A DNA stretch of 15,550 nt from NCBI GenBank assembly GCA_002717765.1, contig PBCB01000045.1:1-15550 (forward strand). Direction: 5' to 3'. The notes beneath the pieces are model-generated. The model searched no databases. It worked only from the letters and a program-made list of their open reading frames with translations, and was not told where the DNA came from. Both the position numbers and the translations under genes were made by a program. Within the stretch, counting starts at the first letter, position 1. Each line of letters opens with the position of its first letter. Source of the stretch: Fidelibacterota bacterium (GTDB taxonomy: Bacteria > Marinisomatota > Marinisomatia > Marinisomatales > TCS55). Shown piece by piece: positions 1-7,762 of this stretch.

Positions 1-1015
1 CATCTATAATTCTTTTTATCAATTTTGGAAGATGTTTATCAACTTTATCATTTCCATATCGTGCAATTAATGTAATTTTTCCTGAATCGTTATTAGGGTT
101 TATTTTATCCAATATATTCATTAGATCATCATGGTCTAATGAAGGACCGCACTTGATTCCTATTGGGTTTTGAATACCTGAACAGAATTCAACATGTGCA
201 CTATTTTCGAATCTAGTTCTATCGCCAATCCATACAAAATGTGCTGATGTATCATATATATCGCCTGTTGTTGAATCTACTCTTGTTAATGCCTGTTCGT
301 ATGGGAGAAGTAAGGCTTCATGGCATGTATAATAATCGGTTTTACGCAATTGAGGTGTGTTTTCAGATGTTACACCAAGAGCATCCATAAAATTTAAACT
401 CTCCTGAATTTTATTAGCCAATTTTCTATATCTTTCATATTCCGATCCAGATTTTAAAAATCCCATATTCCATGAATTAACATGTCGAAGGTCAGCGTAC
501 CCACCATCGGCAAAAGCTCGAAGTAAATTTAGCGTTGATGCTGCTTGCGAATATGCTTTAAGCATTCTATCGGGGTTGGGTTTGCGCAAAATTTCATCAA
601 ATTCAATACCATTAATAATGTCGCCTTTGTAGCTTTCTAATTTTTGGCCATTTCGTTCTTCAATTGCACTGCTTCTTGGCTTTGCAAATTGCCCTGCCAT
701 TCTTCCCACTTTAACAATTGGAAGATTTGTTCCAGAGGTAAGTATGACAGCCATTTGTAGTATCACTCTAAATGTATCTCTAATATTATCGGCGTGAAAC
801 TCAGAGAAGCTTTCTGCACAATCGCCACCCTGCAATAAAAAACCATTTCCTTCAGCAACATTTGCTAGTGACTTACGTAATGATCTTACTTCCCCTGCAA
901 AGACGAGAGGAGGGAAGCCCTTTAGTGTATCAAGAACTCTATCCAAATGTTTAGTATCCTTATATTCTGGAATATGTAGTGCTTTATATTTTTTCCAGCT
1001 ATCTAATTGCCACAT
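1..1015 (-). CDS. Class II DAHP synthase (3-deoxy-7-phosphoheptulonate synthase), C-terminus cut off by window edge
   Basis: Catalyses the first step of the shikimate pathway in the cytoplasm: phosphoenolpyruvate plus erythrose 4-phosphate to DAHP. I translated it by hand from ATG at 1015; 338 codons are open to the window edge, and about 100 C-terminal residues are missing compared with the usual ~440-450 of the family. Diagnostic class II motifs are FLLQGGDCAESFSEF (residues 59-73, C66 being the expected metal ligand), GRMAGQFAKPRS (104-115), ADGGYADLRHVNSWN (169-183), a YYTCHEALLLPYE segment (228-240) and SAHFVWIGDRTR (257-268). The N-terminus starts directly with the conserved SWKKYKALHIPEY stretch, without the extension that carries allosteric sites in the Mycobacterium enzyme. 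The start overlaps the end of the upstream dehydrogenase gene by 17 bases, so it is the last visible gene of the attenuator-controlled Phe/Tyr unit. Family assignment is very sure. Confidence 0.95.
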   Translation of the reverse strand, partial: MWQLDSWKKYKALHIPEYKDTKHLDRVLDTLKGFPPLVFAGEVRSLRKSLANVAEGNGFLLQGGDCAESFSEFHADNIRDTFRVILQMAVILTSGTNLPIVKVGRMAGQFAKPRSSAIEERNGQKLESYKGDIINGIEFDEILRKPNPDRMLKAYSQAASTLNLLRAFADGGYADLRHVNSWNMGFLKSGSEYERYRKLANKIQESLNFMDALGVTSENTPQLRKTDYYTCHEALLLPYEQALTRVDSTTGDIYDTSAHFVWIGDRTRFENSAHVEFCSGIQNPIGIKCGPSLDHDDLMNILDKINPNNDSGKITLIARYGNDKVDKHLPKLIKRIID

Positions 1016-1739
1016 TGTCTAGTTCCTTTAATTGTTCATCAAGTGATTCTGTTGATTGTCGTAATTTTGAAATTATTTTCATAGTATAGGGATTATATAT
1101 TTGGAGGTCTGTATAAAGATCCCAGGTATCGTTACATGTTTGCTCAACTAGATCTAATAGATCTTTAAATCCTTGTGTATCAATTGGTGTTTTATCAATG
1201 CCAAATTGCTTTAACATCCTTCCAAGAAAATGAGTAACGCCCTGGCTTTTTGCCGCAAGCCTATCATGCTCATCAGGTGACATTTTTATAATATCAACAT
1301 TCTGATTAGTGAAAAATTCTTTCCATATATTAAATTGGTTATTGATATCATTTACGCTGTGCATCATCATTTTCAATTTATTATTTGTTAAAAATGAATC
1401 AGGTCCAAACATGGGATGCGTAGCAATAATACCAATATCTGCTGAAAGATAATTTGTCATTATTTTTACTGGATATGACTTTACTGAGCAAACATCAATT
1501 ATAGTCGTACCGCTTTTTAATCTAGGGGCTATATCAATAATTAATGATTTAAAATGACGGATTGGAACTGCTATAAAAATAACCTCTTCATTTATTATTT
1601 TTTCTATATCACAAAACTCAACACCAGGTAATGAGCTATTATTCTCAATATCAAAAGCAGAAACCTTGTACCCCTTTTGTAAAATACTTGCAAGCACTTT
1701 ACCAAATCTTCCCAATCCAATTATTCCAATACTCTTCAT
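999..1739 (-). CDS. tyrA: Prephenate/arogenate dehydrogenase (TyrA family)
   Basis: NAD(P)-dependent oxidative decarboxylation of prephenate (or arogenate) in tyrosine synthesis. The 246-residue protein opens with a Rossmann dinucleotide motif GLGRFG (residues 8-13). It then carries the THPMFGPDS block (107-115), SPDEHDRLAAKSQGVTH (154-170) with H158 and H170, and the GR following it, as in the TyrA core. No chorismate mutase or ACT domain is fused, so this is a monofunctional short form. The HPMFGP and SQ-x-x-TH-x-x-GR pattern is shared with plant-type arogenate dehydrogenases, so which substrate it prefers is open. It starts 5 bases after the prephenate dehydratase stop and overlaps the DAHP synthase start, which indicates one transcript controlled by the upstream leader. 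No TyrA-type feedback domain is visible, which fits control at the RNA level. Confidence 0.9.
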   Translation of the reverse strand: MKSIGIIGLGRFGKVLASILQKGYKVSAFDIENNSSLPGVEFCDIEKIINEEVIFIAVPIRHFKSLIIDIAPRLKSGTTIIDVCSVKSYPVKIMTNYLSADIGIIATHPMFGPDSFLTNNKLKMMMHSVNDINNQFNIWKEFFTNQNVDIIKMSPDEHDRLAAKSQGVTHFLGRMLKQFGIDKTPIDTQGFKDLLDLVEQTCNDTWDLYTDLQIYNPYTMKIISKLRQSTESLDEQLKELDNVAIR

Positions 1740-1744
1740 AATGT

Positions 1745-2308
1745 CTACAGCTTCTTAACTCCTAGAAATAAAGTGAGGTTATGTTTCAGATCGTGAATAC
1801 TTTCCTGTAATATTTCTAAATCATATAATTCTGCACATGCTTTATTTGCAATAACACCTGCAGTTTTAGGTAGCTTTCCTTCAGATAGCCTTCGCGCTGA
1901 CTCGGCCGTGTCATCTTCTTCAATTAAAGGTCTCGTCCAAAAATGTTCACTCAAAAAATCTTTACATTGACGTAAAGCTTGTTGGTGGGAGTGTATTTCA
2001 GTAATGTCACCTACATTCATACCTGCAATACCCAGCAAATTTTGATCAACCGGTATATGGAACATCTCAATTATTGAACATCGATATCTCGCAAGCGCCT
2101 CAACGCTTTCAATCACTACGCCACCTTGTGCATTTTCCATTGCAATAACTCCATAATCAGTTTCATCTGATTCTAATCCCCCTAATACGCTTTCCGAGGA
2201 AATCTGGTAAACAATATTAAAATCATCTATTCCATGATTCATAGCAAACTGGGTTGCAGCTTGTTCAGAAAAACTTCCTTTTCCGCCTTGTATTCCTATT
2301 GATTTCAT
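1745..2308 (-). CDS. pheA: Prephenate dehydratase, catalytic domain only (PheA-like)
   Basis: Converts prephenate to phenylpyruvate for phenylalanine synthesis. The 187-residue protein covers just the PDT domain: GGKGSFSEQAA (residues 8-18), MENAQGGVVIESVEAL (57-72, usually ENS-x-x-G), HSHQQALRQC (106-115), EDDTAESARRLS (131-142), and a C-terminal IHDLKHNLTLF (171-181). The family's hallmark TRF motif reads TLF: the catalytic-type Thr (T179) is kept but Arg is Leu. There is no ACT domain, which normally gives Phe feedback inhibition in ~280-residue enzymes. The start is well supported: GAAAGG at 2315-2320 lies 6 bases before the ATG, and the terminator T-run ends 22 bases before it. It is the first gene behind the putative Phe/Tyr attenuator. 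A prephenate decarboxylase (BacA-like) is a less likely reading because N177 and T179 are retained. Confidence 0.85.
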   Translation of the reverse strand: MKSIGIQGGKGSFSEQAATQFAMNHGIDDFNIVYQISSESVLGGLESDETDYGVIAMENAQGGVVIESVEALARYRCSIIEMFHIPVDQNLLGIAGMNVGDITEIHSHQQALRQCKDFLSEHFWTRPLIEEDDTAESARRLSEGKLPKTAGVIANKACAELYDLEILQESIHDLKHNLTLFLGVKKL

Positions 2309-2314
2309 TTATAA

Positions 2315-2320
2315 CCTTTC
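2315..2320 (-). promoter_or_regulatory. Ribosome binding site of prephenate dehydratase
   Basis: GAAAGG lies 6 bases before the ATG at 2308. Being immediately downstream of the terminator, it is reached by RNA polymerase only after read-through. It supports the chosen start. Confidence 0.6.
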
Positions 2321-2330
2321 ACTTTTATGT

Positions 2331-2361
2331 AAAAAAAAACCCCGATCATGATCGGGGTTTT
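2331..2361 (-). terminator. Rho-independent terminator, proposed terminator arm of an attenuator
   Basis: On the minus strand, CCCCGATCATGATCGGGG (2340-2357, a perfect 18-base palindrome) is followed by nine T (2339-2331). This is a textbook intrinsic terminator for minus-strand transcription. The plus-strand side carries only four T after the hairpin, so termination in that direction would be weaker. It sits after chorismate mutase and a short Phe/Tyr-rich ORF, and 22 bases before the prephenate dehydratase start. Placed here it would cut the operon off from its upstream part unless disrupted. Its 5' arm overlaps the 3' half of an 8-base antiterminator pairing (GGGTTTTG with CAAAACCC). Confidence 0.92.
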
Positions 2362-2394
2362 GAATAATCAGTGTATAGCAGGGTATACCTGGGA

Positions 2395-2490
2395 TTACAA
2401 AACCCTCTCCCGAGTAAAAAAGAAATAGCTGCCATAATAATTTTTTGTTATTATATAATTCATAGGCCTGATATTAAACATTCCAGTCAT
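2395..2490 (-). CDS. Attenuator leader peptide rich in Tyr and Phe
   Basis: A short ORF begins 11 bases after the chorismate mutase stop and ends TAA at 2395-2397. From ATG 2490 it encodes 31 residues; in-frame ATGs at 2481 and 2463 would give 28 or 22. Its second half reads NYYGSYFFFTRERVL: three Tyr and three consecutive Phe within nine residues, plus one more Tyr just before. The Phe codons are 2416-2424; the last three Tyr codons are 2437-2439, 2434-2436 and 2425-2427. It compares directly with the Phe-run leader of enterobacterial pheA but is mixed Tyr/Phe, matching a downstream unit that makes both amino acids. The peptide itself probably has no function beyond being translated. None of the three starts has a strong Shine-Dalgarno, so the exact N-terminus is uncertain. 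Confidence 0.8.
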   Translation of the reverse strand: MTGMFNIRPMNYIITKNYYGSYFFFTRERVL

Positions 2491-2501
2491 TGATACCAAC
2501 T

Positions 2502-2774
2502 TTATTTTTTTTTCTCTTGAATCAGCTTTGAAACATTAAATATTTGAATAAAAATTGATTTAATATGTTCTTTGTCAATCGTACTAAATTTATTAACCAA
2601 TCGGTTAATTATTTGTTTTTCCCTATCGGTATCTAGTATTTCACTATTTGAATTTTGTTTAATAGAACCAATTTTATCTGATAATTCGAAACGCTTAACT
2701 AGCAGATCAAGGATTTTATCATCATAATCATCAATTTTACTTCTTAGCTCATCGATTTTATTTTTTGTATTCAT
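2502..2774 (-). CDS. Chorismate mutase, monofunctional AroQ type
   Basis: Rearranges chorismate to prephenate, the common precursor of Phe and Tyr. The 90-residue all-helical protein shows the AroQ pattern: IDELRSKIDDYDDKILDLLVKR (residues 7-28, with active-site type Arg11 and Arg28), the helix around IGSIKQ (36-41) with Lys40, DTDREKQIINRL (48-59), and a C-terminal helix with a Gln-containing SKLIQEKKK end (82-90). The length equals the standalone or fused AroQ domain. It lies upstream of the attenuator in the same direction, so it would be transcribed whether or not the terminator fires, unlike the three genes behind it. The stop is 11 bases from the earliest leader-peptide ATG. No Shine-Dalgarno is visible at its ATG, and the putative promoter is very close, so the 5' leader may be very short. 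Confidence 0.9.
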   Translation of the reverse strand: MNTKNKIDELRSKIDDYDDKILDLLVKRFELSDKIGSIKQNSNSEILDTDREKQIINRLVNKFSTIDKEHIKSIFIQIFNVSKLIQEKKK

Positions 2775-2794
2775 TCAAAAAAATACAAATTACT

Positions 2795-2800
2795 ATTATA
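2795..2800 (-). promoter_or_regulatory. Possible -10 element for the chorismate mutase/aromatic transcript
   Basis: A perfect TATAAT on the minus strand lies 20 bases before the chorismate mutase ATG, inside the 82-base divergent spacer shared with mtaB. The matching -35 region (TTAATT with a 17-base spacer) is only a weak match to TTGACA. In AT-rich DNA chance matches are common, so this is tentative. It would place the start of transcription upstream of chorismate mutase and so put the attenuator inside the transcript. A short inverted repeat ACTGTG (2801-2806) / CACAGT (2838-2843) in the same spacer could be an operator but may be chance. Confidence 0.35.
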
Positions 2801-2856
2801 ACTGTGAAAACATATTTAATTAAATTTTTAGTAGAAACACAGTAATTTTAATTAAT

Positions 2857-4152
2857 ATGAGTACACAATATAAGCGAGTTGCATTTCACACTATGGGGTG
2901 CAAATTAAATTATTCAGAATCTTCCATGATCTCTAGAGACTTTGTCAATCAAGGATTTAAAAAGGTAGATTATAAAGACATCGCAGATATCTATGTATTA
3001 AATACATGTTCAGTTACTGAAAATGCTGATAGAGAAGCTAGAAAGCTAATTCGTCAAGCCAAGCGTAAAAACCCAAATGCCACAGTTGCAGTAATGGGAT
3101 GCTATGCTCAATTAAATCCAAATGAAATTGCACAAATCCAAGGAGTAGATTTAGTGCTTGGCGCAGAAAATAAATTTAATCTACTTGATCAGCTTGATAA
3201 ATTAGATTTAAATGGAACACCCAAAGTTGTTCGCTCAGATATAATACGTGCAAATTCATTCATCCCTTCCTATTCTTCTAAAGAGAGAACACGATCTTAT
3301 TTAAAAATTCAAGATGGCTGTGATTATACCTGCTCTTTCTGCACTATTCCTTTAGCTAGAGGAAAAAGTAGAAGCGATACAATAGCTAATACATTAGAGC
3401 TTGCTAGACAAGCCTTGGAAACTGGAGCACGTGAAATTGTATTAACAGGAGTAAATGTTGGTGATTTTGGTAAAATCCACAATGAATCCTTTTTTGAATT
3501 AATTCAACAAATAGATGATTTACCATTTGATCGTATTAGGATTTCATCGATTGAACCCAATCTATTAACTGATGAAATAATTAAATTTTGCGCATCATCA
3601 AAAAAATTCATGCCGCATTTTCATATACCATTGCAATCAGGCTCAGATAAAATTCTTAGTTTAATGAGAAGAAGATATAAAAGAGATCAATATAAACATT
3701 GTTTATCTACGATAAAAAAATATATGCCGGATGCAGCAATAGGAGCAGATGTAATCGTTGGGTTCCCAGGTGAATCAGATAATGATTTTATTGAATCGGT
3801 TCATTTTATAGATGAATTAGATATTTCTTATTTACATGTGTTTACGTATTCAGAAAGACCCAACACCGATGCAATAAATAAAGATAATACAGTTGACAAA
3901 AAAACTCGATCAAGAAGAAGCGCTATGTTAAGAGATTTATCTTATAAAAAACTTTCAAAGTTTTATGATCAATATATTGGTTCCTCAAGATTTGTATTAT
4001 TTGAAAGCATGAAAAACGGCAAAGCAATAGGGCACACGGACAATTATATTTTAGTTTCTACTGATGTTGATAGTTCCGCAATTAATTCTATTCAAAATGT
4101 TAGGCTAAATCAGAATCAAGGAAGCCTAGTAAATGGAGAATTAGACCTATAG
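2857..4152 (+). CDS. mtaB: tRNA t6A37 methylthiotransferase MtaB (radical SAM)
   Basis: Adds a methylthio group at C2 of N6-threonylcarbamoyladenosine 37 in tRNAs decoding ANN codons. The 431-residue protein has the methylthiotransferase layout. The N-terminal UPF0004 domain has cluster cysteines C15 (MGCKLNYSES), C51 (NTCSVTENADRE) and C82 (MGCYAQLNP). The radical SAM core has C155, C159 and C162 in DGCDYTCSFCTIPLARG. The C-terminal TRAM-like region is weakly conserved (about 365-431). The GCKLNYSES signature separates MtaB from MiaB, which typically has GCQMN. The sequence style (KVDYKDIADIYVLNTCSVTENADREARKL and so on) is close to Bacteroidetes/FCB proteins, which supports the organism guess. 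It is the only plus-strand gene in the window, divergent from chorismate mutase and tail to tail with DUF3050. It is unlikely to share function with either neighbour. Confidence 0.93.
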   Translation: MSTQYKRVAFHTMGCKLNYSESSMISRDFVNQGFKKVDYKDIADIYVLNTCSVTENADREARKLIRQAKRKNPNATVAVMGCYAQLNPNEIAQIQGVDLVLGAENKFNLLDQLDKLDLNGTPKVVRSDIIRANSFIPSYSSKERTRSYLKIQDGCDYTCSFCTIPLARGKSRSDTIANTLELARQALETGAREIVLTGVNVGDFGKIHNESFFELIQQIDDLPFDRIRISSIEPNLLTDEIIKFCASSKKFMPHFHIPLQSGSDKILSLMRRRYKRDQYKHCLSTIKKYMPDAAIGADVIVGFPGESDNDFIESVHFIDELDISYLHVFTYSERPNTDAINKDNTVDKKTRSRRSAMLRDLSYKKLSKFYDQYIGSSRFVLFESMKNGKAIGHTDNYILVSTDVDSSAINSIQNVRLNQNQGSLVNGELDL

Positions 4153-4154
4153 AA

Positions 4155-4928
4155 TCATTTTATCTGCGCTAATATTTCATCCCAGAAAATTATTCTAGCC
4201 TGCATAGTGTTTTTTGCAGCGTGAGCTGCCTCAGACCATTTTGAATCATCCTTTCCGCAAAGTTCTTTAATCATTTTTAATGCAGCAGGGCCATGTTCAT
4301 CTTCATCCATACCAATATGTCGATCTAAATAGTAAGCAAAACTCTTTAGTCTACCTTTTAAGTCCTGATCTATTTTTTTTACTATCGATCTAAACATATT
4401 AGGAATCACCTCTTCTCTGCCAAAAGTGAACATAGCTGCAACAACATGTACGGGTGCATTTTCTAACATTGAAAATGTTTTACTTACGAACTTTGAGGCA
4501 GGCTCAGGGGCATTGCTGTTTGCTAGGGCGCTTTCAATTCCATTATTTAATTTTGATAAAAATATTTCAATAGGTTTCGTATTAGCACCTGATTCTTCCA
4601 TAGCTTGATAATACATTTCAAAATGACTTGAATAATCACCATAAATATTTATATCTGTTTCTTCTTCTGTAACAATTTCATTCAATAATCGCGCTGGAGT
4701 GCCACCGTTCTTGGGGATCCAAGGGATATCTGTACATGTTAAATTTGTTTGAAGTGTTTTTAGTATAGACATGAAATCCCAAACTGCAAAAATATGATTT
4801 TCCATAAAAATATGTAGGTGATTTATATCATTAATTGAGTTATAAATCTCGTGGTTAAATAGATTATCCCTTTCTCTTTGAGTAATATCAAGAATCTTTA
4901 GGATGTCATTTTTTAAAAAATTGAACAC
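4155..4928 (-). CDS. DUF3050 family protein, heme-oxygenase-like helical fold likely
   Basis: A 257-residue protein with the DUF3050 signature: FMENHIFAVWDFMSILKTLQ (residues 41-60), PWIPK (69-73), LLNEIVTEEETD (81-92), SHFEMYYQAMEESGA (101-115), TFGREEVIPNMF (168-179) and YYLDRHIGMDEDEHGPAA (199-216). The biochemical function of the family is not known to me. The His/Glu/Asp pattern (E43, H45, E84, H102, E172/E173, H204, D208, H212) resembles the spaced ligands of heme-oxygenase-like di-iron oxidases, so a metal-dependent oxidase or oxygenase is possible; this is inference. The start is GTG at 4928, the only plausible one before conserved residues. It begins 16 bases after the gcvP stop and is the last gene of the long operon. 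Its stop is 2 bases from the mtaB stop on the other strand, with no terminator hairpin seen between them. Confidence 0.8.
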   Translation of the reverse strand: MFNFLKNDILKILDITQRERDNLFNHEIYNSINDINHLHIFMENHIFAVWDFMSILKTLQTNLTCTDIPWIPKNGGTPARLLNEIVTEEETDINIYGDYSSHFEMYYQAMEESGANTKPIEIFLSKLNNGIESALANSNAPEPASKFVSKTFSMLENAPVHVVAAMFTFGREEVIPNMFRSIVKKIDQDLKGRLKSFAYYLDRHIGMDEDEHGPAALKMIKELCGKDDSKWSEAAHAAKNTMQARIIFWDEILAQIK

Positions 4929-4944
4929 AGGAGTGGTTTTATAA

Positions 4945-7758
4945 TTATGATTTATTATAAGTATCGATTGGAGGGCAAGTACAAATTAAATTTCTATCAC
5001 CGTGAGCATTATCTACTCTACCAACACTGGGCCAGTATTTATGTTCTTTGAGCCATTCAGCAGGATACGCAGCTTTTTCTCTTGAGTATTTATGATCCCA
5101 ATTATCTGATACTATAGAAAGCGCAGTATGGGGAGCATTCTTCAATGGATTGTCATCTTTATCTAATTTCCCATTTACTACATCATCAATCTCTTCTTTA
5201 ATTAATAACATTGCATCACAAAATTTATCTAGTTCTGACTTTGATTCGCTTTCTGTTGGTTCAATCATTAATGTACCGGGTACAGGCCAAGACATGGTTG
5301 GGGCATGAAATCCATAATCTATTAATCTTTTTGCTATATCCTCATCGCTGATACCTGTTTCATTTTTTAACTCTCTTAGATCAATAATAAACTCATGAGC
5401 TGAGGTTCCATTCACACCTCGAAATAAAACCTTAAAATCATTTTCAAGTCTTTTTGCCATATAATTAGCATTCAAAATAGCAATTTGAGATGCCTTTTTT
5501 ACTCCTTCGCTACCAAGCATAGAAATGTAACCCCATGAAATAGGTAATATCCCAGCACTACCAAAAGGAGCAGCGGAGACTGCTGAAATTGATTTTGAAT
5601 TATTATTAAGAATTGGATGCCCAGGTAGGCAAGGAGAAAGATGTTCTGCAACACAAATTGGCCCCATACCTGGCCCACCACCACCATGAGGTATGGCAAA
5701 TGTTTTATGAAGATTTATATGGCAAACATCTGCACCAAAATCACCCAATCTTGTCAGGCCTACCATAGCATTCAAATTAGCACCATCTAAATAGACCTGC
5801 CCACCATAGGAATGAATTATTTCACATATGTCAGAAACTGATTCTTCGAAAACTCCATGGGTGGATGGATAGGTTAACATTAAGGCAGATAATTTATCTT
5901 TATTTGCATTTGCCTTTTCTTTTAGGTCTTCAACATCAATATTACCGGAGCTATCGCATTTTATTACTATGACATCCATTCCGGCCATCACTGCACTAGC
6001 AGGATTAGTCCCGTGTGCAGATTCTGGTATTAAACAGACAACCCTATCATTATCGCCATTATTTCTATGATAGGCTCTTATCACCATAAGGCCTGCATAC
6101 TCACCTTGTGCACCTGAGTTAGGTTGTAATGAACAGGAATGAAGGCCTGTAATATCTACTAACCATTTAGAAAGAGAATCAAAAAGTTTATAATAGCCCT
6201 TAGTTTGCTCTTGAGGTGCAAAAGGATGTATCGCGCTAAACTCTGGCCAAGATATAGGAATCATCTCTGCAGCTGCATTTAGTTTCATAGTGCATGAGCC
6301 TAACGAAATCATACTAGTAGTTAAGCTTAAATCTTTTGATTCTAATCTTTTAAGGTATCGCATCATTTCAGTTTCAGATTGGTATGAATTAAATACCTCA
6401 TGTAATAAATATTGAGTACTTCTAGTTTTGGTTAATTTGAATTTATATTTTGATTTAAACTGAATTTTAAATGACTTAAGAATTTCATCTATATCTGAAT
6501 CATTAGTAGTCTCATCAATCGCTATGCCAATATTACCGTTATCAAATTTCCTAAAATTCAGGTTTATTTTTTCTAAGTCCAATTTTTTTCCATTTAAATC
6601 AATACGTATGGTATCAAAAAATTGATCATGAACAATATTATAGCCGCCATTTGCTAATGCGGTTGCTAGTTTTCTAGCATTGTCATGGACACTTTGAGCA
6701 ATTTCATAAATTCCTTTTGGACCATGATATACTGCATACATTCCTGCGATCACAGATAGTAAAACTTGAGCAGTGCAAATATTTGACGTTGCTTTATCTC
6801 TTCTTATATGTTGTTCACGTGTTTGTAGCGCCATTCGTAGTGCTTGATTATCATATGAGTCCTTTGATAATCCAATTATTCTTCCAGGCATTTTTCGCTT
6901 GAAGTCTTCTTTTGCAGCTAAGAAGGCAGCATGGGGACCACCAAACCCTAAAGGCACTCCAAATCTTTGCGAGTTTCCAACTGCTATATCTGCATCAAAA
7001 TGTCCTGGATCAGGGATAATTGCTAGGCTTAATAAGTCAGTAGCTACTGTAACATAAGCACCAGATTTATGGGCTTTTTCACAAATCTCCCTATAATCAA
7101 AAACCTTACCATCAGTAGTAGGGCACTGAATTAGATACCCAAAAGCTTGATCTGTAAAAATAAAATTGTTTGGTGATTCAATAGCTACTTTAATTCCAAT
7201 TGGTTCAGCACGAGTTTTGATTACATCAATAGTTTGAGGATGGCAATCATCTGCCACAAAAAATTTATTTCCATTTTTTGAGGACCGATACATTAAAACC
7301 ATTGCTTCTGCTGCTGCAGTTGCCTCATCAAGGAGAGATGCATTAGCAATTTCCAGTCCTGTCATATCGGTAACCATGGTTTGAAAATTAAGCAAAGCTT
7401 CTAATCTTCCTTGTGAGATTTCAGCCTGGTAGGGTGTATAAGCTGTATACCAACCTGGATTTTCAAGAATATTTCTAAGAATTACTGGCGGAGTAATTGT
7501 TCCATAATAGCCCATACCAATAAATGATTTAACAATTTTATTTTCACTAGCAATAGATTTAATAATTTCTAAAAATTCATTTTCACTAAGTCCATCACCT
7601 AAATCCAATTTGTTTTTAATTAAAATATTTTCTGGAATAGTTTTATTGATCAATTCATCAATAGATGAAAATCCAAGCAAAGATAGCATCTCGCTAATAT
7701 CCTTATTATTTGGACCAATATGTCTACGGGAAAAATGTTGTGTGGAGTGATGCGCCAT
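4945..7758 (-). CDS. gcvP: Glycine dehydrogenase (decarboxylating), P-protein of the glycine cleavage system
   Basis: The PLP enzyme decarboxylates glycine and passes the aminomethyl group to lipoylated GcvH. At 937 residues it is the full-length single-chain form (E. coli GcvP is about 957), not the split PA/PB form. Visible landmarks are RRHIGP (11-16), [16 protein letters not shown] (107-122), [19 protein letters not shown] (261-279), [11 protein letters not shown] (485-495), [15 protein letters not shown] (543-557), [12 protein letters not shown] (578-589) and [19 protein letters not shown] (682-700), where K685 is the PLP-binding lysine. All key segments are intact. It starts 4 bases after the Rieske oxygenase stop. 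No gcvH, true gcvT or lpd is in the window, so its partners must be elsewhere. Its place in a putative N-methyl amine operon suggests glycine is an end product there. Confidence 0.96.
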   Translation of the reverse strand: MAHHSTQHFSRRHIGPNNKDISEMLSLLGFSSIDELINKTIPENILIKNKLDLGDGLSENEFLEIIKSIASENKIVKSFIGMGYYGTITPPVILRNILENPGWYTAYTPYQAEISQGRLEALLNFQTMVTDMTGLEIANASLLDEATAAAEAMVLMYRSSKNGNKFFVADDCHPQTIDVIKTRAEPIGIKVAIESPNNFIFTDQAFGYLIQCPTTDGKVFDYREICEKAHKSGAYVTVATDLLSLAIIPDPGHFDADIAVGNSQRFGVPLGFGGPHAAFLAAKEDFKRKMPGRIIGLSKDSYDNQALRMALQTREQHIRRDKATSNICTAQVLLSVIAGMYAVYHGPKGIYEIAQSVHDNARKLATALANGGYNIVHDQFFDTIRIDLNGKKLDLEKINLNFRKFDNGNIGIAIDETTNDSDIDEILKSFKIQFKSKYKFKLTKTRSTQYLLHEVFNSYQSETEMMRYLKRLESKDLSLTTSMISLGSCTMKLNAAAEMIPISWPEFSAIHPFAPQEQTKGYYKLFDSLSKWLVDITGLHSCSLQPNSGAQGEYAGLMVIRAYHRNNGDNDRVVCLIPESAHGTNPASAVMAGMDVIVIKCDSSGNIDVEDLKEKANANKDKLSALMLTYPSTHGVFEESVSDICEIIHSYGGQVYLDGANLNAMVGLTRLGDFGADVCHINLHKTFAIPHGGGGPGMGPICVAEHLSPCLPGHPILNNNSKSISAVSAAPFGSAGILPISWGYISMLGSEGVKKASQIAILNANYMAKRLENDFKVLFRGVNGTSAHEFIIDLRELKNETGISDEDIAKRLIDYGFHAPTMSWPVPGTLMIEPTESESKSELDKFCDAMLLIKEEIDDVVNGKLDKDDNPLKNAPHTALSIVSDNWDHKYSREKAAYPAEWLKEHKYWPSVGRVDNAHGDRNLICTCPPIDTYNKS

Positions 7759-7762
7759 TATA

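Larger units (their letters stand above)
2331..2490 (-). promoter_or_regulatory. Phe/Tyr ribosome-mediated transcription attenuator upstream of the pheA-tyrA-DAHP synthase genes
   Basis: All parts of a classical attenuator are visible in the transcript: a leader ORF rich in Tyr and Phe codons, a terminator hairpin with T9 and an alternative pairing. GGGTTTTG (plus-strand 2398-2405), at the very end of the leader ORF, is exactly complementary to CAAAACCC (plus-strand 2355-2362), which includes the base of the terminator 5' arm. A ribosome stalled at the Tyr/Phe run (2416-2439) would leave GGGTTTTG free to form the antiterminator. A ribosome reaching the stop at 2395-2397 would cover it and let the terminator form. 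Local competitors, GGGTT with AATCCC (one bulged base) and AGGGT with ACCCT, could act as pause or protector stems. Structure and codons are seen directly; the switching mechanism follows the known pheA/trp attenuation model and is inferred. Confidence 0.85.

Noticed and set aside
1745..2308. Prephenate decarboxylase (BacA-like) instead of dehydratase
   Set aside because: The Asn and Thr of the C-terminal motif are kept and the gene sits with chorismate mutase, TyrA and DAHP synthase under a Phe/Tyr leader; no bacilysin-type genes are seen.
2340..2357. 18-base perfect palindrome as a repressor operator
   Set aside because: The flanking T9 on the minus strand, the GC-rich stem base and the position between genes fit an intrinsic terminator much better, and the alternative pairing explains its context.
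2434..2454. AT-only inverted repeat (ATAATAA / TTATTAT) inside the leader ORF as a further regulatory stem
   Set aside because: Very weak stem made of A and T in AT-rich DNA; it may simply reflect the AAT and TAT codons of the leader.
2857..4152. MiaB rather than MtaB
   Set aside because: The first cysteine motif is GCKLNYSES, typical of MtaB, not the GCQMN type of MiaB.
4150..4160. Bidirectional terminator between mtaB and the DUF3050 gene
   Set aside because: The stops are only 2 bases apart and I see no hairpin followed by a T-run in or around the junction.
4426..4608. Plus-strand and alternative-frame ORFs of 60-83 residues inside the long operon
   Set aside because: They are antisense or out-of-frame to strongly conserved proteins, have no recognisable domains, and are expected by chance.
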